A program made the translations under genes and the position numbers. Below are positions 26,501-38,500 of a stretch of 64,000 bases of DNA, in pieces. The stretch comes from Drosophila pseudoobscura (taxonomy: Eukaryota > Arthropoda > Insecta > Diptera > Drosophilidae). The notes below the pieces were generated by a model. It did no database searches. It saw nothing but the letters and a program-made list of their open reading frames with translations, and had not been told where the DNA came from. The stretch lies in contig NC_046683.1 in the NCBI RefSeq assembly GCF_009870125.1, positions 59,349,869-59,413,868 on the forward strand. Direction: 5' to 3'. Within the stretch, counting starts at the first letter, position 1. Each line of letters opens with the position of its first letter.

Positions 26501-29500
26501 CCGTTTTTTTTTGTGCTCCTCTCTCTGGTCTCTCTTAGGGGTTTGGTTTTTCTGCCCTGCCTGCCAATTTGTCACGCAACCAGACGTTCTTAAGAGCAAT
26601 CACTCATATTGGTTATTGGCAGGACTCGGAATGGGAATGAGAATAGGAATAGCAATGGCTACTGGTACTGGTACCTAGGGCTCTCGCCTGGGTCCTGTGT
26701 TTAGTATTTATGCCATTAGCACTTGCACTTTGATGAATTTGATTGGCCCAATGCCCCGCTCTAATACTTCCTTGTGCTGTTCCTCCTGCCTACAGCTATG
26801 CCGGCCGCACGGAGCTGCCCGACAATCTGAAAGTGCTGTTCCGCACAGTGGCCATGATGGTGCCCGACTATGCCATGATCGGAGAGATCACCTTGTACTC
26901 CAACGGCTTCGACATGGCCCGCAATCTCTCGCAGAAGATCGTGCAGGCCTACAAGCTCTGCTCGGAACAGTTGTCCTCGCAGTCCCACTACGATTACGGT
27001 GAGTACGAACCCTAAGCAATTATCTGAGAGCTGAGAGCTGAGAGCTGAGAACTGAGAACTGAGCCCTGGGCGTACTGAGAGATGCATCCGGGATGCATCT
27101 GGCTAATAAGGCGCAAAGGTAGTCAACAACACGTGTTCTTTTCTCTCCAGAGTAGATAAGTTTCCTTTCCCCCGAAGGGCGGGTGGGGGTGGGGGATACT
27201 GGCGTGGGAGGAGACTACAACAGCTTTCCGGTTGTCTCATGTCTTGCTGGGTGCGTGTTTTTTCTTGGCTCTGGTTCTGGCTCTGGTTCGGACTTTTCTT
27301 TTTGCTTGTTTCAAGGCAAAGATATTGCTCCTTTTACGACGTAACATGTCATATGACATTACAACATGTCTGTGCTTGCCACTCCGTCTCTATGTCTGTG
27401 TGTGTGTGTGTGTGTCTCTGTGTCTGGAGTCTACGACTCCGTCCGTATCCGTATCCGTATCCGTATCTATGTGCATCTTTGTCCAGCCGCTGGCTGCCGC
27501 AATTGCAGCAGGCACGGCAGGGCACGGCACGGCACGGCAGGGCGGTGCGGGGCGGTGCGGGGCGGGGCGGGCAGGAAGGCTGGCTGTGCAGCTGTGTGCA
27601 AGTTTATGTGCAAAGTACATTTGATCAGTATCTTATTTTGAGTTTAAATTGAAAAACTTTCTTGCAAGTTTGCTGCTGCGCTTTTGTGCATCGTGTGTGA
27701 GAGACAAATGTGGCATGCACACATATAGACAGCCAGACGGACACATACACATGTTTGTTGGCCTTCCCTTCCAAGTAATAATAAAAACTATTTGTACACT
27801 CACCCCGGGAGTCGCCTCCGCTCTGTCCTATCCCGTCCTGTACCGTCCTGTCCAGTCCAGCTGTTTTTGCAACGTTGCAAAAGTTTAGCATTTCCCTGGC
27901 GCTATAATGAAGCCCCGGCCACAGCCACAGGGTCCAGGAGCCAGCCGGGCTCTCCGACGCCATCAGCGCCATCAACGCCATCAAATACCTGAAACGTAGC
28001 CGAGACGGAGCTGAGTTATGCGCTCGCATAAATGCCAAGTTAATGCCCACGACCCTTCCGTCCCTCCACCCGGTAGCCTGTAGTGGTACTTACATCCATC
28101 CTTCCATCCATCCATCCATCCATCCATCTGTCCATCCATCGACACAGGTATGCGCGCCGTCAAGTCCGTGCTGCTGGCCTCCGCATCGCTGCGACGCCTC
28201 TACGTGGACCTGCCGGAGCCGGAGATTGTTTTGCGTGCCATTGTTGATGTCAATTTGCCGAAATTCCTCGAGCAGGACATCTCCCTCTTCATTGGCATCT
28301 ACATGGATCTCTTCCCAGGCGTCGATCTGCCCATGGTAAGCGCAGCTTGAATCAATTTTTCAGGTTTAATGAGCTGCAAGCGATGCCAATTAATGCGATA
28401 AACGGTAATTAATTATATAGAGAAAGGCATGATATATGTAGCTATGTATGCACTATATACCTGTCTAGCCGGATGCCGATGTACGAAGGTTAAATACTCT
28501 TGGGAGAGTTGGTGGGAGGTCTTCTGAGTGTCCTTGTCGCAAGCAAATAACATCTCCTATAAACGATCCTGAAAAGAAATAAGAAAAGTTGAATGTTAGC
28601 ATTTAAAGAATTGAAGAAGGGTATAGGAATGGGTACAGTCCCTTCCAATCCCTTACAATCCCTTCCAGACTTAAGAAGATTTTAGTCCCTAAGCCACTTC
28701 AACGATGAAAAAATCGTGTATCATTGATATTTGCTACTCTATCGAATGAGTTTTCAATAACTTATGACTCTATACCCAATAATACCATACCAAAAGTGAA
28801 GTTCTATATGTATCCCTCATGTACTACCTTTATGAAAAGGAAAACCACTTCGGAAGAAGAAAACACACTTTAATTTTGGATTTTTTCATATTTTATTTGC
28901 ACTCATGTTCCATTATGTCCATCCTCCCCCGTGCGCGGGATAGCCGCAACGCGACGATATACTCAAGTGGCTGCACATCAACCTGGAGGCGAGGAATCTG
29001 CAGGCGACACCGTGGTATTTGGAGAAAATTCTGCAGATATACGAGATGCTGCTGGTGCGGCACGGCCTTATGATAGTGGGCGGCTCGATGGGCGGCAAGA
29101 CCACCGCCTACCAGGTAAGAGTCGGGTGGAATATGGCTGAAATATTTCAGCCGTACGTTTATTAATTTCGCCGGGCAGCCAATTAAATGGCCTGGAATTA
29201 ATGAGTCAAAAACGACTCAATCTCGGCTACTGCACCTCATTCTCTCTCTTTCTCTCCCGCTCGGTCGCCACCTCTAGATGTTGGCTCTGACGCTGAAAAA
29301 TGTGTCGGCGGACGAGGAGGCAACACTGCGCGAGTATCCGGTAGTTTTTCGCATCATCAACCCAAAGGCCATCACCATGGGCCAGCTGTACGGCCGCTTC
29401 GATCCCATCTCCCACGAGTGGTCCGACGGCGTGCTCGCGAAGACGTTCCGCGAGCAGGTCCAGGGACCGCGCGGCGAACGGGCCTGGGTCATGTTCGACG

Positions 29501-32500
29501 GCCCCGTGGATGCGGTGTGGATTGAGAATCTCAACACGGTGCTGGATGACAACAAGAAGCTCTGCCTCATGTCCGGCGAGATCATGCAGATGACGAAGCT
29601 GATGAACATGATGTTCGAGCCCGCTGACCTGGAGCAGGCCTCCCCGGCCACAGTCTCCCGTTGTGGGATGATCTACATGGAGCCCTCGCAGCTGGGCTGG
29701 CGCGCCTTCCACAAGAGCTTCATCAATGTGCTCGTGAAGAACGTGGGCCTCAGCGAGATCTACATGACGCTGTTCGAGGACATGGTTGACTGGCTGATCC
29801 CGGCCGCCCTGGACTTCCTGCCACAGTGCAAGCAGATGCTGGAACTGTCGCCGTTGTATCAGTACCAGACGTTCTCGCGGTTCTTCCTGCACTTCCTCGA
29901 AAAGCACAAGGTCTTCACCCAGGTGTGGTTCCAGCAGATGTTCCTCTTCTGCTACGCCTGGGCCTACTGTTCGGCCTTGACGGGCGACGGTCAGAGGACC
30001 TTTGACACGCTGCTTCGCAAGGTGATCTATGGCTCGAACGAGGACTATCCCAAGCCGAAATACTTCTCACTGAATCGCGGCCAGATGTTCCCCGAGAAGC
30101 TGCTGTTCCTCGATTATCGTTTCGACGAGGCCGAGAACTGGTGGACGTGGCAAAAGTCCTCGGACGATCCCTCCTCGGCCATCAGCAACTTCCCGGACGA
30201 GGCGCAGATCAGCGAGCTGATCGTCCCCACCAAGGAGACGGGCTATATATCCTACTGGCAGGACTTCTGCATCTCCAAGTCCTACGGCATGATGGTCATC
30301 GGCCCCACGGGCACTGGCAAGAGCGCCATCATCACCAGCAACCTGCTGGCTCTTCCCAAATTCGCCAATCTCGTGAACATCATCAACTTCTCGGCCCGCA
30401 CTTCGGCACAGATGGTGCAGGAAACGATCATGAGCAAGCTGGACAGACGGCGCAAGGGTGTCTATGGGCCATCCCTGGGCAAGAAGGTATCCTTATCCCT
30501 CCCCCTATGACCTTCTGGGAGCCCCAGTCCAATATAGTAACCCTCGAAATCTCCACGTTTAGTGCACTGTTTTTTGCGATGATGTGGCCATGCCCTCGAA
30601 GGATACCTACGGGTCACAGCCGCCTCTGGAGCTGCTGCGCACTTGGATGGACCATGGCTATTGGTCGGATCTGGTGGATACCACCAAAATCGAGCTGGTG
30701 GACATGGTGAGTGGCAGTGTTCCACTGTCCATGAACTGTCCATAAACTGTCCATAAGTTATCGCTGAAACGTTCCACAGACTCTGATGTGCGCCATGGGC
30801 ACTTTGGGTGGCAGTAACTTCATTTTTCCGCGTCTCTATCGCCACATGTTCGTGGTGGCCGTCGATTCCTTTGAGGACTCGACCATCGTTCGCATATTCA
30901 CGGCAATTGGTGATTGGCATTTCGCCAAGGGTTATCCCGACAAGGTGTCTCTGCTCTCCCGTGTACGTACAGCCCCCCTTTCCACCCACAGACACCCCAC
31001 AAAAAACAGCAGCAACCGCACACACAGAAATGGAGACGACAAACGGTGGAGAAGCAGGAGCAGCAGCAGGAGCGGGAGCGGGACGATGATTGTCTGGTTT
31101 GGTCACTGGAGTCAATGGAGTTCGTGTTTGGCTCGCAGCCAAGTGATGGGCGCATAATAAAATTAAAATGGCGTATTTTATAGCTTCATTTCCCCCCAAA
31201 AAAGTTCTACGGACACTGGACTCTGACTCTGGTCTGGACTGGACTCTGTATCTCTATCTGTGGCTGTTGTTGCTGTTGTTTTTATTTTTATTGAGGATGT
31301 GTGTAACCCTTTTTTTTCTGGCAATGTTGCAGGGTCTGGCCGAGGCAATGGTCAGCGTATATCGCGAGGCAATACGCACCCTCCTGCCCACACCGGCCAA
31401 GTCCCACTACTCGTTCTCCCTGCGCGACATCACCCGCGTCTTCCAAGGCATCGTCATGGTCCCCGCCAAGCGGATGCCGGACCCCGAGAAGCTCGGACGG
31501 CTGTGGGCCCACGAAACTTATCGCGTATTTTATGACCGGTGAGTGGGTCTGTCTGGCTGTCTGGCTGTCTGGCTGTCTGGCTGTCATTCCTCATATCTCG
31601 AATCCGTATCTTCTGGCAGTTTGGTGGACCAGCGGGATCGGGATCGGCTGCTTATCATGGCCATTGATGCCTGCAAGACCTGTCTGCGATTCCCCCTGGA
31701 GCAGGCCTTTGCGGAACGCGTCGAACCCGGCGAGAAGCTGAGCGACAATGATATCCGGAATCTGTTCTACGGCAACTACATGGAACCCGATGCCGAGCCA
31801 AAGTTCTACGACGAGGGCGAGAGCTACGAGAAGCTGGAGAAGCTCATGAAGTACTATCTGAGGGAGTACAACTCCTTCTCGAGTACGCGAATGGATCTGG
31901 TCATGTTCCGCTTTGCCATTGAGCATGTGAGCAGGTAATATACCCCATGATAGAGGTGTTCTCCACTTGAAATCTCTTTGTCATGTTTCAGGGTTTCCCG
32001 AGTGCTGCAAATGCCGCGTGGCAACATCCTGATGGTGGGTATGGGCGGTTCGGGAAGGCGTAGCTCCTGTCGCTTGGCGGCCTACATAGCCGACTGCCGC
32101 CTGATGACAGTGCAGGTGTCCAAGAGCTATACGATTTCCGACTGGCGCGACGATCTCAAGAAGATACTGATGTCGGCCAGCTTCAATCTGAATCACACCG
32201 TTTTCCTCTTCTCCGATGCTCAGGTGAGTGACAGATAGAGATCTGCGTCTCCCCTCTCCGCTGGGTTTCTGTGTTCGCCGTCGTGTTATGCTAATCCGCC
32301 ACCAGAATGGCTATTTAATACGGCTGTAAATCGTAGACAGCTTTAATCAAAACCTCCAGGGCAGAGGGAACAACAAACCCATAAACCCTATACCGCCCGC
32401 CCGTCCGCGTCCCCGTCCTCGTCTCCGTATCCAACACCGTATCTGTCTATGCTCTACCTCCGACTGTACACTCAGAGAAAAGGGGCATAGTGACAATGAA

Positions 32501-35500
32501 AACACGCATTTTTTAATAAAATATTTGGTATGGGAAATTGTGAAATTGAATATGATTTAATTCAATTTTTAAAAGGACCATATTTAATCTAAATATAAAG
32601 CGCTTAAAAATAAACATAATTGTAGGAAAGAAATATTTTTAATCTAGATAGGAAAATATTTAAGTAAAATGTGAAATATATTTAATTTAAATATTAAATA
32701 TATTTAATTTAAATATTAAATAAATTTATTTGTGAGTAATTTGTGAAAATATAAGTAAAAGTTCTTCCTTTTTTACAACTTTCCCACTCGGTACAAGTCA
32801 TTTGGTACACATTCTTGAATCTAAGTGTAAATATTTGATTGTCAAGGCTTTTTTCTCCGGGTGTATGTAAATTGATAAATTAAATTGAAATTAATTTGAA
32901 TATTCTTGGAAATAAAACAGATTTTACACACACACACACACAGAACGATGGACTTGAGTGGGAGATGGACTGTCTTGCAGTTGGAATAAATCAACAATTG
33001 ATTGTCGCCTCGAATCCGTTTTCAATACGGAAGCCTAAAATCAGTTCAGAGCAGAGCAGAGCAGAGCAGCACTCATTGTTTTGGGCAGAATTTGCATTTA
33101 TAATTAGGTTAATTGTTCAACTAACTTGATTATTGCTCAGTAATTTGCATAGGCAGGCAAGTAGGCAGTTGGGCAAGTAGGCAGGCAGGCAGCACCAAAT
33201 ACCAGCCAACAGACAAACCAAATTATGGCAAATCAATCAGAGAGCAGCAGCAGCGGCGGCTTAAATCCAAATTAAATGTTGGGTCAATAAATTAGCATAG
33301 CCAAAAATACCGACTACCGACCGACTACCAATATGGCAAACAATATGCAGGTGCTTACAAATTTATTGTTATACATTTTATCAGTCCGAATTCCGATTCA
33401 GATCGGGATCCTTTGTGTTTGGTTTATGTTTTCTGTGCGGCCCCATTTGACCGTGAAGCGTGACCGACAGTATGTAGCCGCAGAGAAGCATAGCCATTGG
33501 GGCGGATTAAAACGGCCTTAACTGTGTGTGTACGGGTGGCTACCACTGCCAGGCCTCCGCACAAGACAATACTCAATACTCAATCGAGAAGCGAAAATCA
33601 AGACTACTGTAGGCACTCATTGGCTAGGGCCTCGGGCCTCTGGGCAAGATATCGTTTCCAGGGAATTAGGATTGTTTTTCGGGTGTATCGCAATATCAAT
33701 GATTTATCTGTTCTCCGGCCAGTTTTTGGGGTAAACAAAGCCTACCGCCTGCAGATATTAATTAAAAATTATACCCTGAAAGGACCAACCAGAGAGGACA
33801 ACGGTCCGACAGCATGAGCATGAGCATGAGGATGAGGCAGAACCGAGAGGCACTTAGTTGAATGCAAAATGCTTGTACGGGCACAGTATCAGGTCCAAAA
33901 AGAGGCACAGGTTACATAAAAATGCATTTGGCCAGAGCATACACACACACTAGCACCATCTATAGATGCAGCTCAAGCCCCAGTACTCCACTCCACTCCG
34001 TCTGATTCCACTTCTAATCCCCAATCCCTAATGCAAAACTTCGATTTGCATTGCACAGTTGTGAATTCCTGTCTATCCTGTTCTCTCTTCAGGCAACGGA
34101 TGAGGGCTATGTGGAGGATATCAATGGCATACTTAATACCGGTGATTTGCCAAATCTCTACCAGCTGGAGGACAAGGCAGCCATCATGGAGAACATGGCG
34201 AATGTTGCCAAGCAACTGGTGAGTGCAGGATAAAACAGGCACAGGCACAGGCACAGGGACAGGGACAGGGAATGGAAACTATATACCGGCCGAGAGTGGT
34301 AAATACATTTCTGGCTAAATCCATGCCCCTGGCCGGCCACTGTCCTCATTGCCATCCCCAGTTGAGTGTTAAATAAACCCGAAATTTGAACACAACTCCC
34401 TTTTAGGGCAGGAATCTGGACACGCTGCCCAGCGAGGTGTATGCCTTCTATATCGACCGCATACGAGAGCAGCTGCACATTGCTTTGGCCTTCTCGCCCA
34501 TCGGTGACTCCTTCAAGGAGCGCATTCGGGTGTATCCCTCGCTGATCAACTGCTGCACCATCGACTGGTACATGCCCTGGCCGGAGGAGGCGCTGTCCCG
34601 GGTGGGCACCTACTTTGTCATGTCCATGAATCTGCATCGTCCCCACGACGAGGTCGAGGCAGAGCAGGCACAGGCACAGGCACAGCCGCCGCGTCCCTCG
34701 GACGAGTCCGCTCAGGGCGCAGAAGGGCCCCGTGACACCGTCGAGGAGGATCGGGAGCTGACGCAGCTCGAGAACGATCTGGTCGACTGTGTCATGTTCT
34801 TCCACCAGTCGGTGGTGGATGCCAGCGAGAAGTGCTACCTGGAGCTAGGGCGCCGCAACTATGTGACGCCCTCTGCATATCTGGAGCTGCTCAAGGCGTT
34901 CCGCATCTTCTACGCCCGCAAGCTGGACGAGATCACACGACTGCGGGACCGCTACACGACCGGTCTGGAGAAGCTCGACTTTGCCGCCGGCCAGGTGGGC
35001 GAGATGCAGGCCAATCTCTACGATCTGCAGCCGAAACTGAAGGTTCTTTCCGAGGAGACGGACCGCATCATGGTCAACATTGAGCGGGAGACGGCGGAGG
35101 CCGAGAAAAAGAAGGAGGTGGTGGGCGCCGATGAGGCAGCGGCCAATGAAGCCGCCGCTGCCGCCCAGGCCATCAAAGATGACTGCGAAACGGATCTGGC
35201 CGAGGCCATACCCGCCATGGAAGCGGCTCTCGAGGCGCTGAACACCCTCAAGCCCGCCGACGTCTTCATTGTCAAGTCCATGAAGAATCCTCCGTATGGC
35301 GTGAAGCTTACCATGGAAGCGGTCTGTGTGCTCAAGGGCATCAAGCCCGATCGCAAGCCTGACCCGAGTGGACACATGACGGAGGATTACTGGGGTCCGT
35401 CCATGCGCATGCTCAGCGATATGAAGTTCTTGGATTCGCTGAAGACATTCGATAAGGACAACATTCCCCCGCCGATCATCAAGAAGATTCGTGAGAAGTT

Positions 35501-38500
35501 TGTATCCCTGCAGATCCTCAAATATATACCCTGGCTTATGCCCTGCTCCTCTTCCTTTCAGATACATTGCCGATCGTGATTTTGTGCCAGAGAAGATCAA
35601 GGCCGCTTCGATGGCCTGCGAGGGCATTTGTCGTTGGGTCCGAGCCATGGATGTCTACGACAAAGTGGCCCGGATTGTGATGCCCAAGAAGGCCGCTTTG
35701 GCCGAGGCCGAGGGCGAACTCTCGCAGCAAATGGAGAAGCTGAATGCCAAGCGAGCGGAGCTGCAGGTCATTCTCGACAAGTTGCAGAAGCTCAACGATT
35801 TCTTCGCAGAAAAGTCGCGCGAAAAGAAGCGTCTCGAGGATGAGATCGACAACTGCGAGAAGAAGTTGAACAGGTCTGGTCTGCCACGGATATATATCCT
35901 CTTCTCTTCTCATCCCTATATTCTCTTCAACCATTCACAGAGCGGAGAAGCTGTTGGGTGGCCTGGGCGGTGAGAAGACTCGCTGGTCTGAGGCGGCCAA
36001 GAATCTCCACGAATCCATCAGCAACATTGTGGGCGATGTCCTACTCGCTGGCGGCTGCACCGCTTACCTGGGATTCTTTACCACGGAGGTAAGTACGAGA
36101 GGAGTATGTGGGACCCCATCCCCATCTCCATCTCCATTCCCGTTCCCTTTCCCATCCTAGTGCCCCCCGCTAATGGCCATTTTCTCAGCTCTTCTCAGCT
36201 GTCCGGGTGATTTTCCCATAAAGGTTTTTAATATGCATGAGCACGTTGCATTGATTTTTCTCTCGTTTCGTTTCGTTTCGTTTTTTCTTGCGCTGCTTTT
36301 TCAATTTTCCCTCGCTCTCAGATGTCTGACGCGACATTTCCTTCTCACTCTGTCTGCCATATTATCTTCTATATTCTCTGTGTATACACGATTCAGTATG
36401 CACAAATGCTGACATGCTGAAATTTAGCTCAAAATCTAGCTAAAATCTTCTCCCTTCAAATTAAATCCCATTTTGCAGTACCGTGTGAATATCCTAAACG
36501 AATGGAATGCCCTGTGCCTCAAGCGGCACATACCGTGCAGCGAAACCTTCTCGCTGGCCACCACACTGGGCCATCCGATGACGATACGTGCCTGGTCGCT
36601 GGCCGGACTGCCGGCGGATAACTTTTCCGTGGAGAATGGCATCATTGTGACCAACTCCAGTCGCTATTCGCTGCTCATCGATCCCCAGGGTGCGTAGAGG
36701 GCTACTTATGGATGCGTGTTCTTTTCTTTAATAATTTTCAATGTTCTTTCCAGTTCAAGCCAACAAATGGATCAAGAATATGGAAAAGAACAACAACTTA
36801 AAGGTGGTCAAGCAGAGCGACTCCAACTACATGCAGGTCCTGGAGTTGGCCATCTCCTATGGCCAGCCTGTGCTCATCGAGAATGTGGGTAAGTTCGGCG
36901 GGTGATTCTGTATGGATCCTGGTCCTTGGCTGATTCTTTTGGCCCAAACAGGCCAGAAACTCGACTCGAATCTGACGCCCATATTGGAGAAGAATATCAT
37001 CAAGCACAAGGGCGGGCTGTTCATTAAGAGCGGCGACACAATGATTGAATACAATCCCGACTTTCGTCTATACATAACGACCTGTCTACGCAATCCCCAT
37101 TATCCGCCGGAAGTGATGGTTATGGTAAGTCGTCGGAGCTTCAGATCCAACTCGAGTAAGCCCCAGGGGCAATGATGACGTTAGTTGTGTAATAAAACGA
37201 CCAACTTAAATTGATATTTGGAAAATGTGATGCAGCAGGCAGCAGTGCAGCAGGCGACAGGCGGCAGTCGGCACTCGGCAAGGAATATGCAAATTTTCGT
37301 TGGCATTGACGATGATGTCGGGGGCAGGACCGTGGACTAGGACTAGGACTAGGACTGGTACTGGGACTGGGACAGGGCGCTGATGTACGTGCGACATGGC
37401 TGCTTAACTAGCACACTCTCTGCGGCAGCGAGGACATCTATCCCTGGTCCTAGTCCTAGTCCTGCTTCGACTCCTCGCTTGTCGAGGGTGTTTATAAAAT
37501 TTTTCCAGCATTTCGCTCTTGCGCTGCCGTTTTGCCATCGCTTTTTATGCTGCAACTGTTGTCAGCAGTTTTCTTTTTAACCATCTCTATTTTCCCACTC
37601 CCTCAACCTTTTCCTGATTCTCTCTCTATGTCTGCTTTTCCTCTTCCTCTTCCACTTTTCTTTTTTCCTTTTTTTTTTTTGTGGCACATTGTGTGTTTAT
37701 TTTGAGTTTTCTTTCCATTTTACGTGCCACACTCGATGCTGAAGCTGCCGCTGCCGCTTCCACTCCATGCCACACCATACCCTCCACTAGCACTGATCCT
37801 GTGTCCTCTTGTGTTCTCTGTTTAGGTAACAGTATTAAATTTCATGATAACGGAACAAGGATTACGCGAACAATTGCTGGCGATTGTGGTGGCACACGAG
37901 CGTCCCGATTTGCAAGAGAAGAAGGAACAATTGATTATTGAATCCGCAAGGAATCGTGATGCATTGTACACCATCGAATCGAAGATATTAGAGGTAAGGC
38001 TCCATCCCCAACTGTTTCTATTGCTTCTGATGCTGCTCCTCTCCTGCATCTGTTCCTGCTCGTGGCATAATAAATATTTTCATTCCTTTGAGCCATCGCT
38101 TCGCTTGCTTTCCATTTGGTTTGCTCTGCAGTCTGCAGTCTGCAGACTCCTGCTCCCAGATTCAATTAGAGCCAGGCCGAGGCGAGCGCAATTTATGCTT
38201 TTGTGCCTGGCCAATGACAATTCAATTAACTGGAAAGCAAACCACAGCTTAAATCGGTTAGAACTTAGTCAACATTCTTCCTTTCTCCTAGGTTCTATCC
38301 ACCTCGGAGGGAAATGTCCTGGAGGACGAGAATGCCATCAACATTCTGTCCTCCAGTAAAATCCTGTCCGAGGATATCCAAGAGAAGCAGGTTATCGCCG
38401 TGGCCACCGAAATAGAAATAGATGCGGCCCGTCAGCAATATATACCCGTGGCCAAGCACTCGGCCATTCTGTTCTTCTGCATCAGCGAACTGGCGAATGT

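Larger units (their letters stand above)
21917..28335 (+). other. Dhc62B: dynein AAA1, main catalytic ATPase module, exons 24-27
   Basis: Exons: 21917-22085, 25617-25810, 26796-26998, 28148-28335. Exon 24 carries the Walker A loop GPAGTGKT in the dynein signature [15 protein letters not shown], with TET unchanged. Exon 25 carries Walker B in ACFDEFNR and ends at ITMNPG, joined in frame to YAGRTELP in exon 26, the invariant dynein block. Exon 27 contains GMRAVKSVL and the DLFPGVDLP end of the module. All catalytic residues are intact, so this should be an active motor. Confidence 0.96.
31992..34626 (+). other. Dhc62B: dynein AAA4 module, exons 34-36 (5' part)
   Basis: Exons: 31992-32223, 34093-34218, and 34407 into exon 36. 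The P-loop is GMGGSGRR followed by SSCRLAAYI. Arg in place of Lys is usual for axonemal AAA4 (family GVGGSGRQSLTRLA), but Met at position 2 and SSC after it are less usual. The blocks [19 protein letters not shown] and [11 protein letters not shown] are intact. Confidence 0.93.

Noticed and set aside
29227..29907. 226-codon antisense open frame
   Set aside because: Shadow of dynein exon 29 (AAA2); no domain and no splice context.
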